Below, in pieces: positions 26,094 through 38,655 of a DNA stretch of 64,000 nucleotides. The stretch comes from Calliopsis andreniformis (Eukaryota; Arthropoda; Insecta; Hymenoptera; Andrenidae), in the NCBI RefSeq assembly GCF_051401765.1, contig NW_027480467.1:806001-870000 (forward strand). The letters are read 5' to 3'. Both the position numbers and the translations under genes were made by a program. The notes under the pieces are model-generated. The model ran no database searches and was not told the DNA's origin. It saw only the letters and a program-made list of their open reading frames with translations. Numbering within the stretch: the first letter of the stretch is position 1; every line of letters begins with the position of its first letter.

Positions 26094-27285
26094 TGAGGAT
26101 TGATGATTGAGTATTGAGGATTGATGGTTGAGGGATGAGTGTTGAATATTGAGGATTGAGGATTGAGCATTGAGGATTGAGTATTGAGGATTGAAGATTG
26201 AGGATTGGGTATTGAGGGCTGAAGAATGAGGATTGAGGAATGAGGCTTGAAGATTGAGGATAGAAGATTGAGTATTGAGGATCCAAGCCTGGCAATTGAG
26301 GATTGAGGATTGAGGATTGAGGATTGAGTATTGAGGATTGAAGATTGAGTATTGAGGATTGAAGATTAAGATTGAGGATTGAGGGTTGAAGACTGAGTAT
26401 TGAGGATTGGAGGTTGACGATTGAGGATTGAGGATTGAGGATTGAGGATTGAGGATTGAGGATTGAGGATTGAACATTGAGGATTGAGGATTGAGGATTG
26501 AGGATTGAGAATTGAGGATTGAGGATTGAGGGTTGAAGATTGAGGATTGGGTATTGAGGATTGAAGAATGAGGATTGAGGATTGAGGATTGAGGATTGAG
26601 GATTGAAGATTGAGTATTGAGGATTGAAGATTGACGGTCGAGGATTGAGAATTGAGGATTGAGTATTGAGTATAGAGGTTTGAGGATTGAGGATTGAAGG
26701 TTGAATATTAATGACTGAATATTGAGGATTTAGGATTGAGGGTTGTGGATTGACGACGAGGACAGAGGGTTGAGTATTGATGTTTGAAGTCTGAGGATTC
26801 AGGATTGAGGATTGAGAATTGAGGATTGTGGATTGAGGATTGAAGATTGAGGATTCGGCATTGCGGATTGAAGAATGAGGATTGAGGAGTGAGGACTGAG
26901 GATTGTGGATTGCAGATTGAGTATTGAGGATTGAAGATTGAGGATTGAGGATTGAGGATTGAGGATTGAGGATTGAGGATTGAGGATTGAGGATTGAAGG
27001 TTGAGGATTGGGTATTGAGGATTGGAGAACGAGGATTGAGAATTGAGGATTGAGGATTGAGGATTGAAGATTGAGTATTGAGGAATGAAGATTGACGATT
27101 GAGAATTGAGAATTGAGGATTGAGGATTGAGGAATGAGCATTGAAGATTGAGAATTGATGATTGGTGGTTGAGGATTGAGGATTGATGATTGAAGATTGA
27201 GGATTGGGTATTGAGGGTTGAAGAATGAGGACTGAGGAATGAGGCTTGAGGATTGAGGATTGAAGATTGAGTATTGAGGATTCAA
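25687..27285 (-). other. Repeat-driven 532-codon open frame, probably not a gene
   Basis: This is the same type of SSILNPQ heptad translation as the other long frames. It crosses the right half of the second 942-bp block and the mixed array beyond it, so it does not respect the repeat-module boundaries. It has no recognisable domain or ribosome-binding site. Confidence 0.82.
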
Positions 27286-27400
27286 GCCTGGCGATTGAGG
27301 ACTGAGGATTGAGGATTGAGGATTGAGAATTCAGGATGGAGGATTGAAGATTGAGTATTGAGGATTGAAGATTGAGGATCGAGGATTGAGGATTGAGGAT

Positions 27401-27640
27401 TGAGGATTGAAGATTGAGGATTGGGGACTGAGTGTTGAGGGTTGAATGATGAGAATTGATGACTGTGGATAGAGATTTGAAGATTGCAGATTGAGTATAG
27501 AGTATTGAAAACTGTGAATTGATGATATTCTATTGAGGATTGAGAATTGACAACTGATTGTTGAGGACTGTGGTCTGAAGATTGAGGATTCAGGATTGAG
27601 GATTCAGGTTTGAGGTTTGAGGACTGAGGATTGAGGATAG
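27401..27640. repeat. A-anchor segment, copy 1 of the 2469-bp repeat
   Basis: This segment and 29870-30109 share an A anchor with the unusual downstream run GAGAATTGACAACTG and GGACTGTGGTCTGAAG. The offset is 2469 bp. The right ends both pass into GGTTTGAGGTTTGAGGACTG. Confidence 0.78.
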
Positions 27641-29869
27641 AGGATTGAGGATTGAGGATTGAGGAATGAGGATTGAGGATTGAGGATTGAAGATTGAGGA
27701 TTGGGTATTGAGGGATTGAACATTGAGGATTGAGGATTGAGGATTGAGGATTGAGGATTGAGGATTGAAGACTGAGTATTGAGGATTGGAGGTTGACGAT
27801 TGAGGATTGAGGATTGAGGATTGAGGATTGAGGATTGAAGATTGCGTATTGAGGGTTGAGGACTGATGATTGAGGATTGAAGATTGAGGATTGGGGATTG
27901 AGGATTGACGATTGAGGATTGAGTATTGAGGATTGAGAATTGAGGATTGATTACTGAAGATTGAGTATTGAGGATTGAAGATTGAGGATTGAGCATTGAG
28001 GATTGAGGGTTGAGGATCAGGGCTGAGTGTTGATGATTGAGGTTTGAGTACTGAGGACTGAGGATTGAGGATTTAGAATTGAGGATTGAGGATTGAGGAT
28101 TGAAGATTGAGGTTTGAGGACTGAGGACTGAGGATTGAGGGTTGAGAATTGAGGATTGAGGATTGAGGATTGAAGATTGAGGATTGAGGATTGAGGATTG
28201 AGGATTGAGGACTGAGGATTGAAGATTGAGTATTGAGGATTGAAGATTGAGGATTGAGGATTGAGGATTGAAGATTGAGGGTTGATGATTGAGGACTGGG
28301 GATTGAGGATTGACGATTGAGGATTGAGCATTGAGCATTGAGAATTGAGGATTGAGGATTGAAGATTGAGTATTGAGGATTGAAGATTAAGGATTGAGGA
28401 TTGAGGATTGAAGATTGAGGACTGAGTGTTGAGGGTTGAGTGATGAGAATTGATGTTTGTGGATTGAGATTTGGAGATTGAAGAATGGGGATTGAGTGTT
28501 GAAAACTGTGAATTGAGGATATTCAATTGAGGATTGAGGATTGACTACTGCTTGTTTTGGACTGAGGGCTGAAGATTGGGGACTCAGGATTGAGGATTCA
28601 GAATTGAGGTTTGAGGACTGAGGATTGAGGATTGAAGATTGAGTATTGAGGATTGAAAATTGAGGATTGCGGATTGTCGATTGAGGATTGAGGATGAGGG
28701 CAGAGGATTGAGGATTGAGGTTTGAGGACTGAGGACAGAGGGTTGAGGATTGAGAATTGAGGATTGAGGGCTGAGGATTGAGGATTGAGGATTGATGATT
28801 GAGGATTGTAGATTGAATATTAATGATTGAAGATTGAGGATTGGGGATTGAGGGTTGTGAATTGAGGACGAGGACTGAGGGTTGAGTATTGATGTTTGAA
28901 GTCTGAGGATTGAGGATTGAGGATTGAGGATTGAGGATTCAAGATTGAGGATTCGGTATTGAGGATTGAAGATTGAGAATTGAGGATCGAGGACTGAGGA
29001 TTGAGGATTGAGTGTTGAGGATTGAGGATTGATGATTGAAGATTGAGGATTGCGTATTGAGGATTGAAGAATGAGGATTGAGGATTGAGGATTGAGGATT
29101 GAGGATTGAAGACTGAGTATTGAGGATTGGAGGTTTACGATTGAGGATTGAGGATTGAGGATTGAGGATTGAGGATTGAGGATTGAAGATTGAGTATTGA
29201 GGATTGAGGATTGAGGATTGAGGATTGAAGATTGAGGATTGGGGATAGAGGATTGACGATTGAGGATTGAAGATTGGGTATTGAGGATTCAAGACTGGCG
29301 ATTGAGGATTGAGTGTTGAAGATTGAGGATTGAGGATGGAGGATTGATGGTTGAGTATTGAGGATTGAAGATTGAGAATTGACGATTGAGGACTGAGGAT
29401 TGAGGATTCAGGTTTGAGGTTTGAGGACTGAGGAATGAAGATTGAGGATTGGGTATTGAGGGATTGAACATTGAGGATTGAGGATTGAGGATTGAGGATT
29501 GAGGATGGAAGACTGAAGATTGAATATTGATGATTGAAGATTTAGGATTGAGTGCTGATGGTTGTGGATTGAGGACGAGGACCGAGGTTTGAGTATTGCT
29601 GTTTGAGGTATGAGGATTGAGGGTTGTGGATTGAGAATTGAGGATTGAGGATTGAGGATTGAAGATTGAGGATTGCGTATTGAGGATTGAAGAATGAGGA
29701 TTGAGGATTGAGGATTGAGGATTGAGGATTGAAGACTGAGTATTGAGGATTGGATGTTGACGATTGAGGATTGAGGATTGAGGATTGAGGATTGAGAATT
29801 GAGGATGGAGGACGGAGGATTGAAGATTGAGTATTGAGGATTGAAGATTGAGGATCGAGGATTGAGGAT

Positions 29870-30109
29870 TGAGGATTGAAGATTGAGGATTGGGGACTGA
29901 GTGTTGAGGGTTGAGTGATGAGAACTGATGTTTGTGGACAGAGATTTGAAGATTGCAGATTGAGTATTGAGTATTGAAAACTGTGAATTGATGATATTCT
30001 ATTGAGGATTGAGAATTGACAACTGATTGTTGAGGACTGTGGTCTGAAGATTGAGGATTCAGGATTGAGGATTCAGGTTTGAGGTTTGAGGACTGAGGAC
30101 TGAAGATTG
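29870..30109. repeat. A-anchor segment, copy 2 of the 2469-bp repeat
   Basis: This is the second copy of 27401-27640. It has GAGAACTGATG where the first has GAGAATTGATG, and GGACAGAG where the first has GGATAGAG. Confidence 0.78.
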
Positions 30110-30929
30110 AGGATTGGGTATTGAGGGATTTGACATTGAGGATTGAAGATTGAGGATTGAGGATTGAGGATTGAGGACTGAAGATTGAATATTGATGATT
30201 GAAGATTTAGGATTAAGTGCTGATGGTTGTGGATTGAGGACGCGGACTGACGGTTGAAGATTGAGGATTGATGTTTGAGGATTGAGGATTGAGGATTGAG
30301 GACTGTGGGTTGAGGATTGAGGATTGAGCATTGAGGATTGAAGATTGAGTACTGGGGATTGAGGATTGAAGATTGAGGATTAAGGATTGAGGATTGGGGA
30401 TTGAGGATCTAGGATTGGAGATTGATTACTGAGGATTGGAGATTGACGATTGAGGATTGAGGACCGAGGATTGAGGATTGAGGATTGAGGATTGAAGATT
30501 GAGGATTGCGTATTGAGGATTGAACATTGAGGATTGAGGATTGAGTATTGAGTATTGAGGATTGAAGATTGAGAATTGAGGATTGAGGACTGAGGATTGA
30601 GGATTGGGAGTTGAGGATTGAGGATTGATGATTGAAGATTGAGGATTGGGTATTGAGGGTTGAAGAATTAGGATTGAGGAATGAGGCTTGAGGATTGAGG
30701 ATTGAAGATTGAGTATTGAGGATTCAAGCCTGGCGATTGAGGATTGAGGATTGAGGATTGAGGATTGAGTATTGAAGATGGAGGATTGATGACTGAGGAT
30801 TGAGGATTGAGGATTGAGGATTGAGGATTGAAGATTGAGTAATGAGGATTGAAGATTGAGGATTGAGGATTGAGGACTAACGATTGAGGACTGAGCGTTG
30901 AGGGTTGTGTGATGAGAATAGATGTTTGT

Positions 30930-31330
30930 GGATGGAGACTTGAAGATTGTAGATTGAGGATTAAGTATTGAAAACTGAGAATTCAGTATATTCTATTGTG
31001 TATAGAGAATTGAGGATTGATGGTTGGGTATTGCGGATTGATGGTTGAGGGTTGTGTGTTGAATATTGAGGATTGAGGATTTTAGGATTGAGGATTGAGT
31101 ATTGAAGATTGAGGACTGAGGACTGAGGATTGAGTATTGAGGATTGATGATTGAAGATTGAGGGCTGAGAGTTGAGGGTTGAGTGATGAGAATTGATGTT
31201 TGTGAATGGTGACATGAAGATTGAAGATTGAGGATTGAGTATTGAAAACTGAGAATTCAGGATATTCTATTGAGTATTGAGAATTGATTATTGATGGTCG
31301 AGTATTGAGGATTGATTGTTGAGGGTTGTG
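30930..31330. repeat. Hybrid A/B anchor pair
   Basis: Two anchors here combine both types: near 30970 and 31245 the AAAACTGAGAATTCAG string joins the AAACTG of type A to the GAATTC of type B. The first reads GTATATTC instead of GATATTC. The same pair recurs near 34935-35230 and 35830-36125 in the 896-bp repeat, and the first member again near 42728. This suggests exchange between the two anchor families. Confidence 0.75.
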
Positions 31331-31574
31331 CGTTGAATATTGAGGATTGAGGATTTTAGGATTGAGGATTGAGGATTGAAGATTGAAGATTGAGTATTGA
31401 TGATTGAAGATTGAGGATTGAGGATTGAGGGTTGAGGATTGAGGACGAGGACTGACGGTTGAGGATTGATGTTTGAGGATTGAGGATTGAGGACTGATGA
31501 CTGAGGATTGAGGATTGAGGATTGAGCATTGAGGATTGAAGATTGAGGACTGTGGATTGAGGATTGAAGATTGA

Positions 31575-32470
31575 GGATTAAGGACCAAGGATTGGGGATT
31601 GAGGATCTAGGATTGGAGATTGATTATTGAGGATTGAAGATTGAGGATTGAGGATTGAGGATTGAGGATGGAGGATGAGGTCTGAGTGCTGAGGATTGAG
31701 GTTTGAGTATTGAATCCTGAGAATTCAGGATATTCTATTGAGTATTGAGAATTGAGGATTGATGGTTGAGTATTGAGGACTGAGGATTGTGGATTGAGGA
31801 TTGTGTATTGAAGATTGTGGATTGATGATTGAGGATTGAGGATTGAAGATTGAGGATTGAGGATTGAGGATTGAGGATTGAGGATTGAGGATTGAAGATT
31901 CAGGATTGGGGATAGAGGATTGACGATTGAGGATTGAGTATTGAGGATTGAGAATTGAGGATTGAGGATTGAAGATTGAGTATTGAGAATAGAGGGCTGG
32001 GGATTGAGGGTTGATGATTGAGTATTGAGGATTGAAGATTGAGAATTGAGGATTGAGGATTGAAGGTTGAGTGTTGTGGATTGAAGATTGAGGATTGAGG
32101 ATTGAGGACTGAAGATTGAGGACTGAGTGTTGAGTGTTGAGTGATGCGAATTGATGTCTGTAGACTGAGATTTGAAGATTGAAGATTGGGTATTAAGTAT
32201 TGAAAACTGTGAATTGAGGATATTCTAATGAGGACTGAGGATTGACAATTGATTGTTGAGGACTGAGGGCTGAAAATTGACGATTCAGGATTGAGGATTC
32301 GGGATTGAGGTTTGAGGACGAGGACTGACGGTTGAGGATTGAGGATTGAGGATTGAGGATTGAGGATTGAGGATTGAGTATTGAAGATTGAGTACTCATG
32401 ACTGATGATTGAGGATCGAGGATTGAGGATTGAGGATTGAGGATTGAAAATTGTGTATTGATGATTCAGG
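31575..32470. repeat. 0.9-kb module, copy 1 of 3
   Basis: This starts with GGATTAAGGACCAAGG and ends after the GTACTCATGACTGATG string near 32392. It recurs at 36440-37340 (offset 4865 rising to 4879) and 42871-43745 (offset 11296 falling to 11276). It contains a B anchor near 31721 and an A anchor near 32195 with CTAATGAGG. Confidence 0.83.
31700..31765. repeat. Anchor cassette type B (representative copy)
   Basis: Type B shares GTATTGA, GGATATT and CTATTGA with type A, but has ATCCTGA GAATTCA in place of AAACTGT GAATTGA, and then GTATTGA GAATTGA with TGGTTGA downstream. GAATTC is an EcoRI site. About 35 copies were seen, all to the right of 24.1 kb: near 24145, 24684, 25523, 26062, 30979, 31253, 31721, 32720, 34027, 34948, 35844, 36587, 38121, 41496, 42737, 43949, 44666, 46637, 47177, 53169, 53709, 58480, 58576, 61787 and 62327, among others. 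Some copies read GGCTATT instead of GGATATT (47467, 54002, 58480, 58576, 62609). Confidence 0.83.
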
Positions 32471-32589
32471 TTTGAGGATTGAGGATTGAGGATTGAGGAT
32501 TGAGGATTGAGGATTGAAGATTGAGGATTGGGGATTGAGGATTGAGGATTGAGGATTGAGGATTGAAGACTGAGGATTGGGGATTGAGG

Positions 32590-33240
32590 ATTGAGGTTTG
32601 AGAATTGATAATCGAAGATTGAGTATTGAGGATTGAAGATTGAGGTTTGAGGATTGAGGATTGAGGATGGAGGATGAGGGCTGAGGGTTGAGGACTGAGG
32701 TTTGAGTATTGAATACTGAGAATTCAGGATATTCTATTGAGGATTGAGGACTGAGGATTGAGAATTGAGGATTGAGGATTGAAGGTTGAGTATTGTGGAT
32801 TGAAGATTGTGGTTTGAGGATTGAGGTACTGAAGATTGAGGACTGAGTGTTGAGTGTTGAGTGATGCGAATTGATGTCTGTAGACTGAGACTTGAAGATT
32901 GAAGATTGGGTATTGAGTATTGAAAACTGTGAATTGAGGATATTCTAATGAGGACTGAGGATTGACAATTGATTGCTGAGGACTGAGGGCTGAAGATTGA
33001 CGATTCAGGATTGAGGATTTGGGATTGAGGTTTGAGGACGAGGACTGACGGTTGAGGATTGAGGTTTGAGGATTGAGGATTGAGGATTGAGAAATGAGAA
33101 TCGAAGATTGAGTATTGAGCATTGAAGATTGAGGTTTGAGGATTGAGGATTGAGGATGGAGGATGAGGGCTGAGGGTTGAGGATTGAGGTTTGAGTATTG
33201 AATACTGAGAATTCAGGATATTCAATTGAGTATTGAGAAT
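32590..33240. repeat. 0.6-kb module, copy 1 of 3
   Basis: Landmarks are GAGAATTGATAATCG at 32600 and the A-anchor variant CTAATGAGGACTG. It recurs at about 41378-41960 (offset 8787-8788) and 44052-44705 (offset 11462). Copies 1 and 3 share the rare anchor ending GATATTCAATTGAG, which copy 2 lacks, so 1 and 3 are closer relatives. Confidence 0.8.
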
Positions 33241-34601
33241 TGAGGATTGATGGTTGAGTATTGAGGATTGAGGATTGAGTATTGAGGATTGAAGATTGAG
33301 GTTTGAGCATTGAGGATTGAGAATTGAGGATGAGGACTGCGGGTTGAGGATTGAGCTTTGAGGAACGAGGATTGAGCATTGAGAATTGAGGACTGAGGAT
33401 TGACTATTGAGTATTGAGGATTGAGGATTGATGACTGAGGATTGAGGATTGAGGATTGAGGATTGAGGATTGAGGATTGAAGATTGAGTGTTGAGGATTG
33501 AGGATTGAGGATTGAAGATTGAGGACTGGGGATTGAGGATTGAGGATTGAGCATTGAGTATTGAGGATTGAGGATTGATGATTGAGGATTGAGGACTGAC
33601 GGTTGAGGATTGAGGTTTGAGTATTGAGGATTAAGGATTGAGGAATGAGGATTGAGGATTGAGGACTGAGTATTGAGGACTGATTATTGAGCAATGAGGA
33701 TTCAAGATTGATGACTGGGGATTGAGAATTGAGGATTGAGGATTGAGGATTGAGGATTGAAGATTGAGGATTGGGGATTGAGGATTGAAGATTCAGGATT
33801 GAGGATTGATGATTGAGGATTGAGGACTGAGGATTGAAGATTGAGTATTGAGGATTGAAGACTGAGGACTGGGGATTGAGGATTGAGGATTGACGTTAGA
33901 GGATTGAGGATTGAGGATTGAGGATTGAAGAATGAGGACAGATGTTTGAGGATTGAGTGTTGAGGATTGATGATTGAGGATTGAGATTTGATGATTGAGT
34001 ATTGTGTATTGAGTATAGAATCCTGAGAATTCAGGATATTCTATAGAGTATTGAAAACTGAGGATTGATAGTTGAGTATTGAGGATTGATGTTTGAGGGT
34101 TGTGTGTAGAATATTGAGGTTTGAGGATTGAGGATTGAGGATTGAGTATTGAGGATTGGGTATTGAGGACTGAAGATTGAGGATTGAGGACTGAGGATTG
34201 AGGATTGATTATTGGGCATTAAGGATTGAAGATTGAGGACTGGGGATTGAGGATTGAGGATTGAGGATTGAGGATGGAGGATGAGGGCTGAGGGTTGAGG
34301 ATTGAGGTTTGAGTATTGAATACAGAGAATTCAGGATATTCTATTGAGTATTGAGAATTGAGGATTGATGGTTGAGTATTGAGGATTGAGGATTGAGCAT
34401 TGAGGGTTGACGATTGAGGTTTGAGGATTGAGGATTGAGAATTGAGGATGAGGACTGAGGGTTGAGGATTGAGATTTGAGGAAAGAGTATTGAGGATTGA
34501 GGATTGAGGATTGTGTATTGAGTATTGAAGATGGAGTATTCATGACTGAGGATTGAGGTTTGAGGATTGAGGACTGAGGATTGTGGATCGAAGGTTGAGT
34601 A

Positions 34602-35497
34602 TTGAGGATTGAAGATTGAGGATTGAGGATTGAGGATTGAGGATTGAGGATGGAGGATGAGGACTGAGGGTTGAGGATTGAGGTTTAAGGAATCAGGATT
34701 GAGGATTGAGGATTGAGGATTGAGGATTGAGGATTGAGTATTGAAGATGGAGGATTGATGACTGAGGATTGAGGATTGAGGATTGAGGATTGAGGATTGA
34801 AGATTGAGTAATGAGGATTGAAGATTGAGGATTGAGGATTGAGGACTAACGATTGAGGACTGAGCGTTGAGGGTTGTGTGATGAGAATAGATGTTTGTGG
34901 ATGGAGACTTGAAGATTGTAGATTGAGGATTAAGTATTGAAAACTGAGAATTCAGTATATTCTATTGTGTATAGAGAATTGAGGATTGATGGTTGGGTAT
35001 TGCGGATTGATGGTTGAGGGTTGTGTGTTGAATATTGAGGATTGAGGATTTTAGGATTGAGGATTGAGTATTGAAGATTGAGGACTGAGGACTGAGGATT
35101 GAGTATTGAGGATTGATGATTGAAGATTGAGGGCTGAGAGTTGAGGGTTGAGTGATGAGAATTGATGTTTGTGGATGGAGACATGAAGATTGAAGATTGA
35201 GGATTGAGTATTGAAGACTGAGAATTCAGGATATTCCATTGAGTATTGAGAATTGATTATTGATGGTCGAGTATTGAGGATTGATTGTTGAGGGTTGTGT
35301 GTTGAATATTGAGGATTGAGGATTTTAGGATTGAGGATTGAGGATTGAGGATTGAAGATTGAGTATTGATGATTGAAGATTGAGGATTGAGGATTGAGGG
35401 TTGAGGATTGAGGACGAGGACTGACGGTTGAGGATTGATGTTTGAGGATTAAGGATTGAGGACTGATGACTGAGGATTGAGGATTGAGGATTGAGCA
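34602..35497. repeat. 896-bp tandem duplication, copy 1
   Basis: This is followed directly by a second copy at 35498-36393. The offset of 896 bp is exactly 128 heptamers. Landmarks repeated without visible change include GGTTTAAGGAATCAGG, GACTAACGATTGAGG, GAGAATAGATGTTTGTGG and the hybrid anchors. A looser relative lies about 3969 bp upstream near 30770-31560. Confidence 0.92.
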
Positions 35498-36393
35498 TTG
35501 AGGATTGAAGATTGAGGATTGAGGATTGAGGATTGAGGATTGAGGATGGAGGATGAGGACTGAGGGTTGAGGATTGAGGTTTAAGGAATCAGGATTGAGG
35601 ATTGAGGATTGAGGATTGAGGATTGAGGATTGAGTATTGAAGATGGAGGATTGATGACTGAGGATTGAGGATTGAGGATTGAGGATTGAGGATTGAAGAT
35701 TGAGTAATGAGGATTGAAGATTGAGGATTGAGGATTGAGGACTAACGATTGAGGACTGAGCGTTGAGGGTTGTGTGATGAGAATAGATGTTTGTGGATGG
35801 AGACTTGAAGATTGTAGATTGAGGATTAAGTATTGAAAACTGAGAATTCAGTATATTCTATTGTGTATAGAGAATTGAGGATTGATGGTTGGGTATTGCG
35901 GATTGATGGTTGAGGGTTGTGTGTTGAATATTGAGGATTGAGGATTTTAGGATTGAGGATTGAGTATTGAAGATTGAGGACTGAGGACTGAGGATTGAGT
36001 ATTGAGGATTGATGATTGAAGATTGAGGGCTGAGAGTTGAGGGTTGAGTGATGAGAATTGATGTTTGTGGATGGAGACATGAAGATTGAAGATTGAGGAT
36101 TGAGTATTGAAGACTGAGAATTCAGGATATTCCATTGAGTATTGAGAATTGATTATTGATGGTCGAGTATTGAGGATTGATTGTTGAGGGTTGTGTGTTG
36201 AATATTGAGGATTGAGGATTTTAGGATTGAGGATTGAGGATTGAGGATTGAAGATTGAGTATTGATGATTGAAGATTGAGGATTGAGGATTGAGGGTTGA
36301 GGATTGAGGACGAGGACTGACGGTTGAGGATTGATGTTTGAGGATTAAGGATTGAGGACTGATGACTGAGGATTGAGGATTGAGGATTGAGCA
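35498..36393. repeat. 896-bp tandem duplication, copy 2
   Basis: This copy is nearly identical to 34602-35497, including the shared variants GATATTCCATTGAG and GAAGACTGAGAATTC, which the upstream relative near 31240 lacks (it reads CTATTGAG and GAAAACTG). After 36393 the sequence begins a third period for about 20 bp, then switches to GGACTGTGG. Confidence 0.92.
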
Positions 36394-36439
36394 TTGAGGA
36401 TTGAAGATTGAGGACTGTGGATTGAGGATTGAAGATTGA

Positions 36440-37340
36440 GGATTAAGGACCAAGGATTGGGGATTGAGGATCTAGGATTGGATATTGATTATTGAGGATT
36501 GAAGATTGAGGATTGAGGATTGAGGACTGAGGATGGAGGATGAGGTCTGAGGGCTGAGGATTGAGGTTTGAGTATTGAATCCTGAGAATTCAGGATATTC
36601 TATTGAGTATTGAGAATTGAGGATTGATGGTTGAGTATTGAGGACTGAGGATTGAGGATTGAGGATTGTGTATTGAAGATTGTGGATGGATGATTGAGGA
36701 TTGGGGATTGAAGATTGAGGATTGAGGATTGAAGATTGAGGATTGAGGATTGAGGATTGAGGATTGAGGATTGAAGATTCAGGATTGGGGATAGAGGATT
36801 GACGATTGAGGATTGAGTATTGAGGATTGAGAATTGAGGATTGAGGATTGAAGATTGAGTATTGAGAATTAAGGGCTGGGGATTGAGGGTTGAAGATTGA
36901 GTATTGAGGATTGAGGATTGAGAATTGAGGATTGAGGATTGAAGGTTGAGTGTTGTGGATTGAAGATTGAGGATTGAGGATTGAGGACTGAACATTGAGG
37001 ACTGAGTGTTGAGTGTTGAGTGATGCGAATTGATGTCTGTAGACTGAGATTTGAAGATTGAAGATTGGGTATTAAGTATTGAAAACTGTGAATTGAGGAT
37101 ATTCTAATGAGGACTGAGGATTGACAATTGATTGTTGAGGACTGAGGGCTGAAGATTGACGATTCAGGATTGAGGATTCGGGATTGAGGTTTGAGGACGA
37201 GGACTGACGGTTGAGGATTGAAGATTGAGAATTGAGGATTGAGGATTGAGGGTTGAGTATTGAAGATTGAGTACTCATGACTGATGATTGAGGATCGAGG
37301 ATTGAGGATTGAGGATTGAGGGTTGAAGATTGAGTATTGA
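36440..37340. repeat. 0.9-kb module, copy 2 of 3
   Basis: This is the second copy of 31575-32470, with a B anchor near 36587, an A anchor near 37080 and GTACTCATGACTG near 37271. Small unit gains explain the 14-bp growth of the offset across the module. Confidence 0.82.
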
Positions 37341-38058
37341 TGATTCAGGTTTGAGGATTGAGGATTGAGGATTGAGGATTGAGGATTGAAGATTGAGGAT
37401 TGGGGATTGAGGATTGAGGATTGAGAATTGAGAATCGAAGATTGAGTATTGAGGATTGAAGATTGAGGTTTGAGGATTGAGGATTGAGGATGGAGGATGA
37501 GGGCTGAGGGTTGAGGAGTGAGGTTTGAGTATTGAATACAGAGAATTCAGGATATTCTATAGAGTATTGGGAATTGAGGATTGATGGTTGAGTATTGAGG
37601 ATTGAGGATTGAGTGTTGAGGGTTGACGATTGAGGTTTGAGGATTGAGGATTGAGAATTGAGGATGAGGACTGAGGGTTGAGGATTGAGGCTTGAGGAAC
37701 GAGTATTGAGGATTGAGGATTGAGGATTTTGTATTGAGTATTGAAGATGGAGTATTCATGACTGAGGATTGAGGTTTGAGGTTTGAGGACTGAGGATTGT
37801 GGATCGAAGGTTGAGTATTGAGGATTGAAGATTGAGGATTGAGGATTGAGGATTGAGGATGGAGGATGAGGACTGAGGGTTGAGGATTGAGGTTTGAGGA
37901 ATCAGGATTGAGGATTGAGGATTGAGGATTGAGGATTCAGGATTGAGTATTGAAGATGGAGGATTGATGACTGAGGATTGTGGATTGAGGACTGAGGATT
38001 GAGGATTGTAGATTGAGTAATGAGGATTGAAGATTGAGGATTGAGGATTGAGGATTGA

Positions 38059-38655
38059 GGATTGAGGATGGAGGATGAGGGCTGAGTGTTGAGGATTGAG
38101 GTTTGAGTATTGAATACTGAGAATTCAGGATATTCTATTGAGTATTGAGAATTGAGGATTGATGGTTGAGTATTGAGGATTGAGGATTGAGTATTGAGGA
38201 TTGAAGATTGAGGTTTGAGCATTGAGGATTGAGAATTGAGGATGAGGACTGCGGGTCGAGGATTGAGATTTGAGGAACGAGGATTGAGCATTGAGAATTG
38301 AGGACTGAGGATTGACTATTGAGTATTGAGGATTGAGGATTGATGACTGAGGATTGAGGATTGAGGATTGAGGATTGAGGATTGAGGATTGAAGATTGAG
38401 TGTTGAGGATTGAGGATTGAGGATTGAGGATTGTGGATTGGGTATTGAGGATTGAAGAATGAGGGTTGACGATTCAGGATTGAGGATTGAGGATTGAAGA
38501 TTGAGTATTGAGGATTGAAGGTTGGTGATTGAGGATTGAGGATTGAGGCTTGAGGATTGAGGATTGAGGATTGAAGATTGAGGACTGGGGATTGAGGATT
38601 GAGGATTGAGGATTGAGTATTGAGGATTGAGGATTGATGATTGAGGATTGAGGAC
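38059..38655. repeat. 0.6-kb module, copy 1 of the 3875-bp repeat
   Basis: The order GATGAGGGCTGAGTGTTGAG, a B anchor near 38121, GACTGCGGGTCGAGG and GGTTGGTGATTGAGG recurs at about 41934-42530 with offset 3875. The left half is also related to 33180-33480, which has GCGGGTTGAGG in place of GCGGGTCGAGG. Confidence 0.82.

Larger units (their letters stand above)
26094..30700. repeat. Mixed array between the 942-bp blocks and the B-rich domain
   Basis: Apart from the 2469-bp repeat and A anchors near 27501, 28500 and 29970, this region is canonical heptamers and common variants. Notable strings are GGATTCAAGCCTGGCGATTG near 27290 and 30720 (GGATCCAAGCCTGGC near 26280), and GGGATTGAACATTG near 27715 and 29460. 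About 430 bp around 26640-27060 reappears near 57190-57610. I see no gene here. Confidence 0.7.

Noticed and set aside
26280..26300. GGATCCAAGCCTGGCAATTG string (also near 48308, 54590, 59418 and 63198) as part of a tRNA or another gene
   Set aside because: It is only about 20 bp of non-canonical sequence inside ordinary units, with no cloverleaf around it; it is a variant cassette copied with its module.
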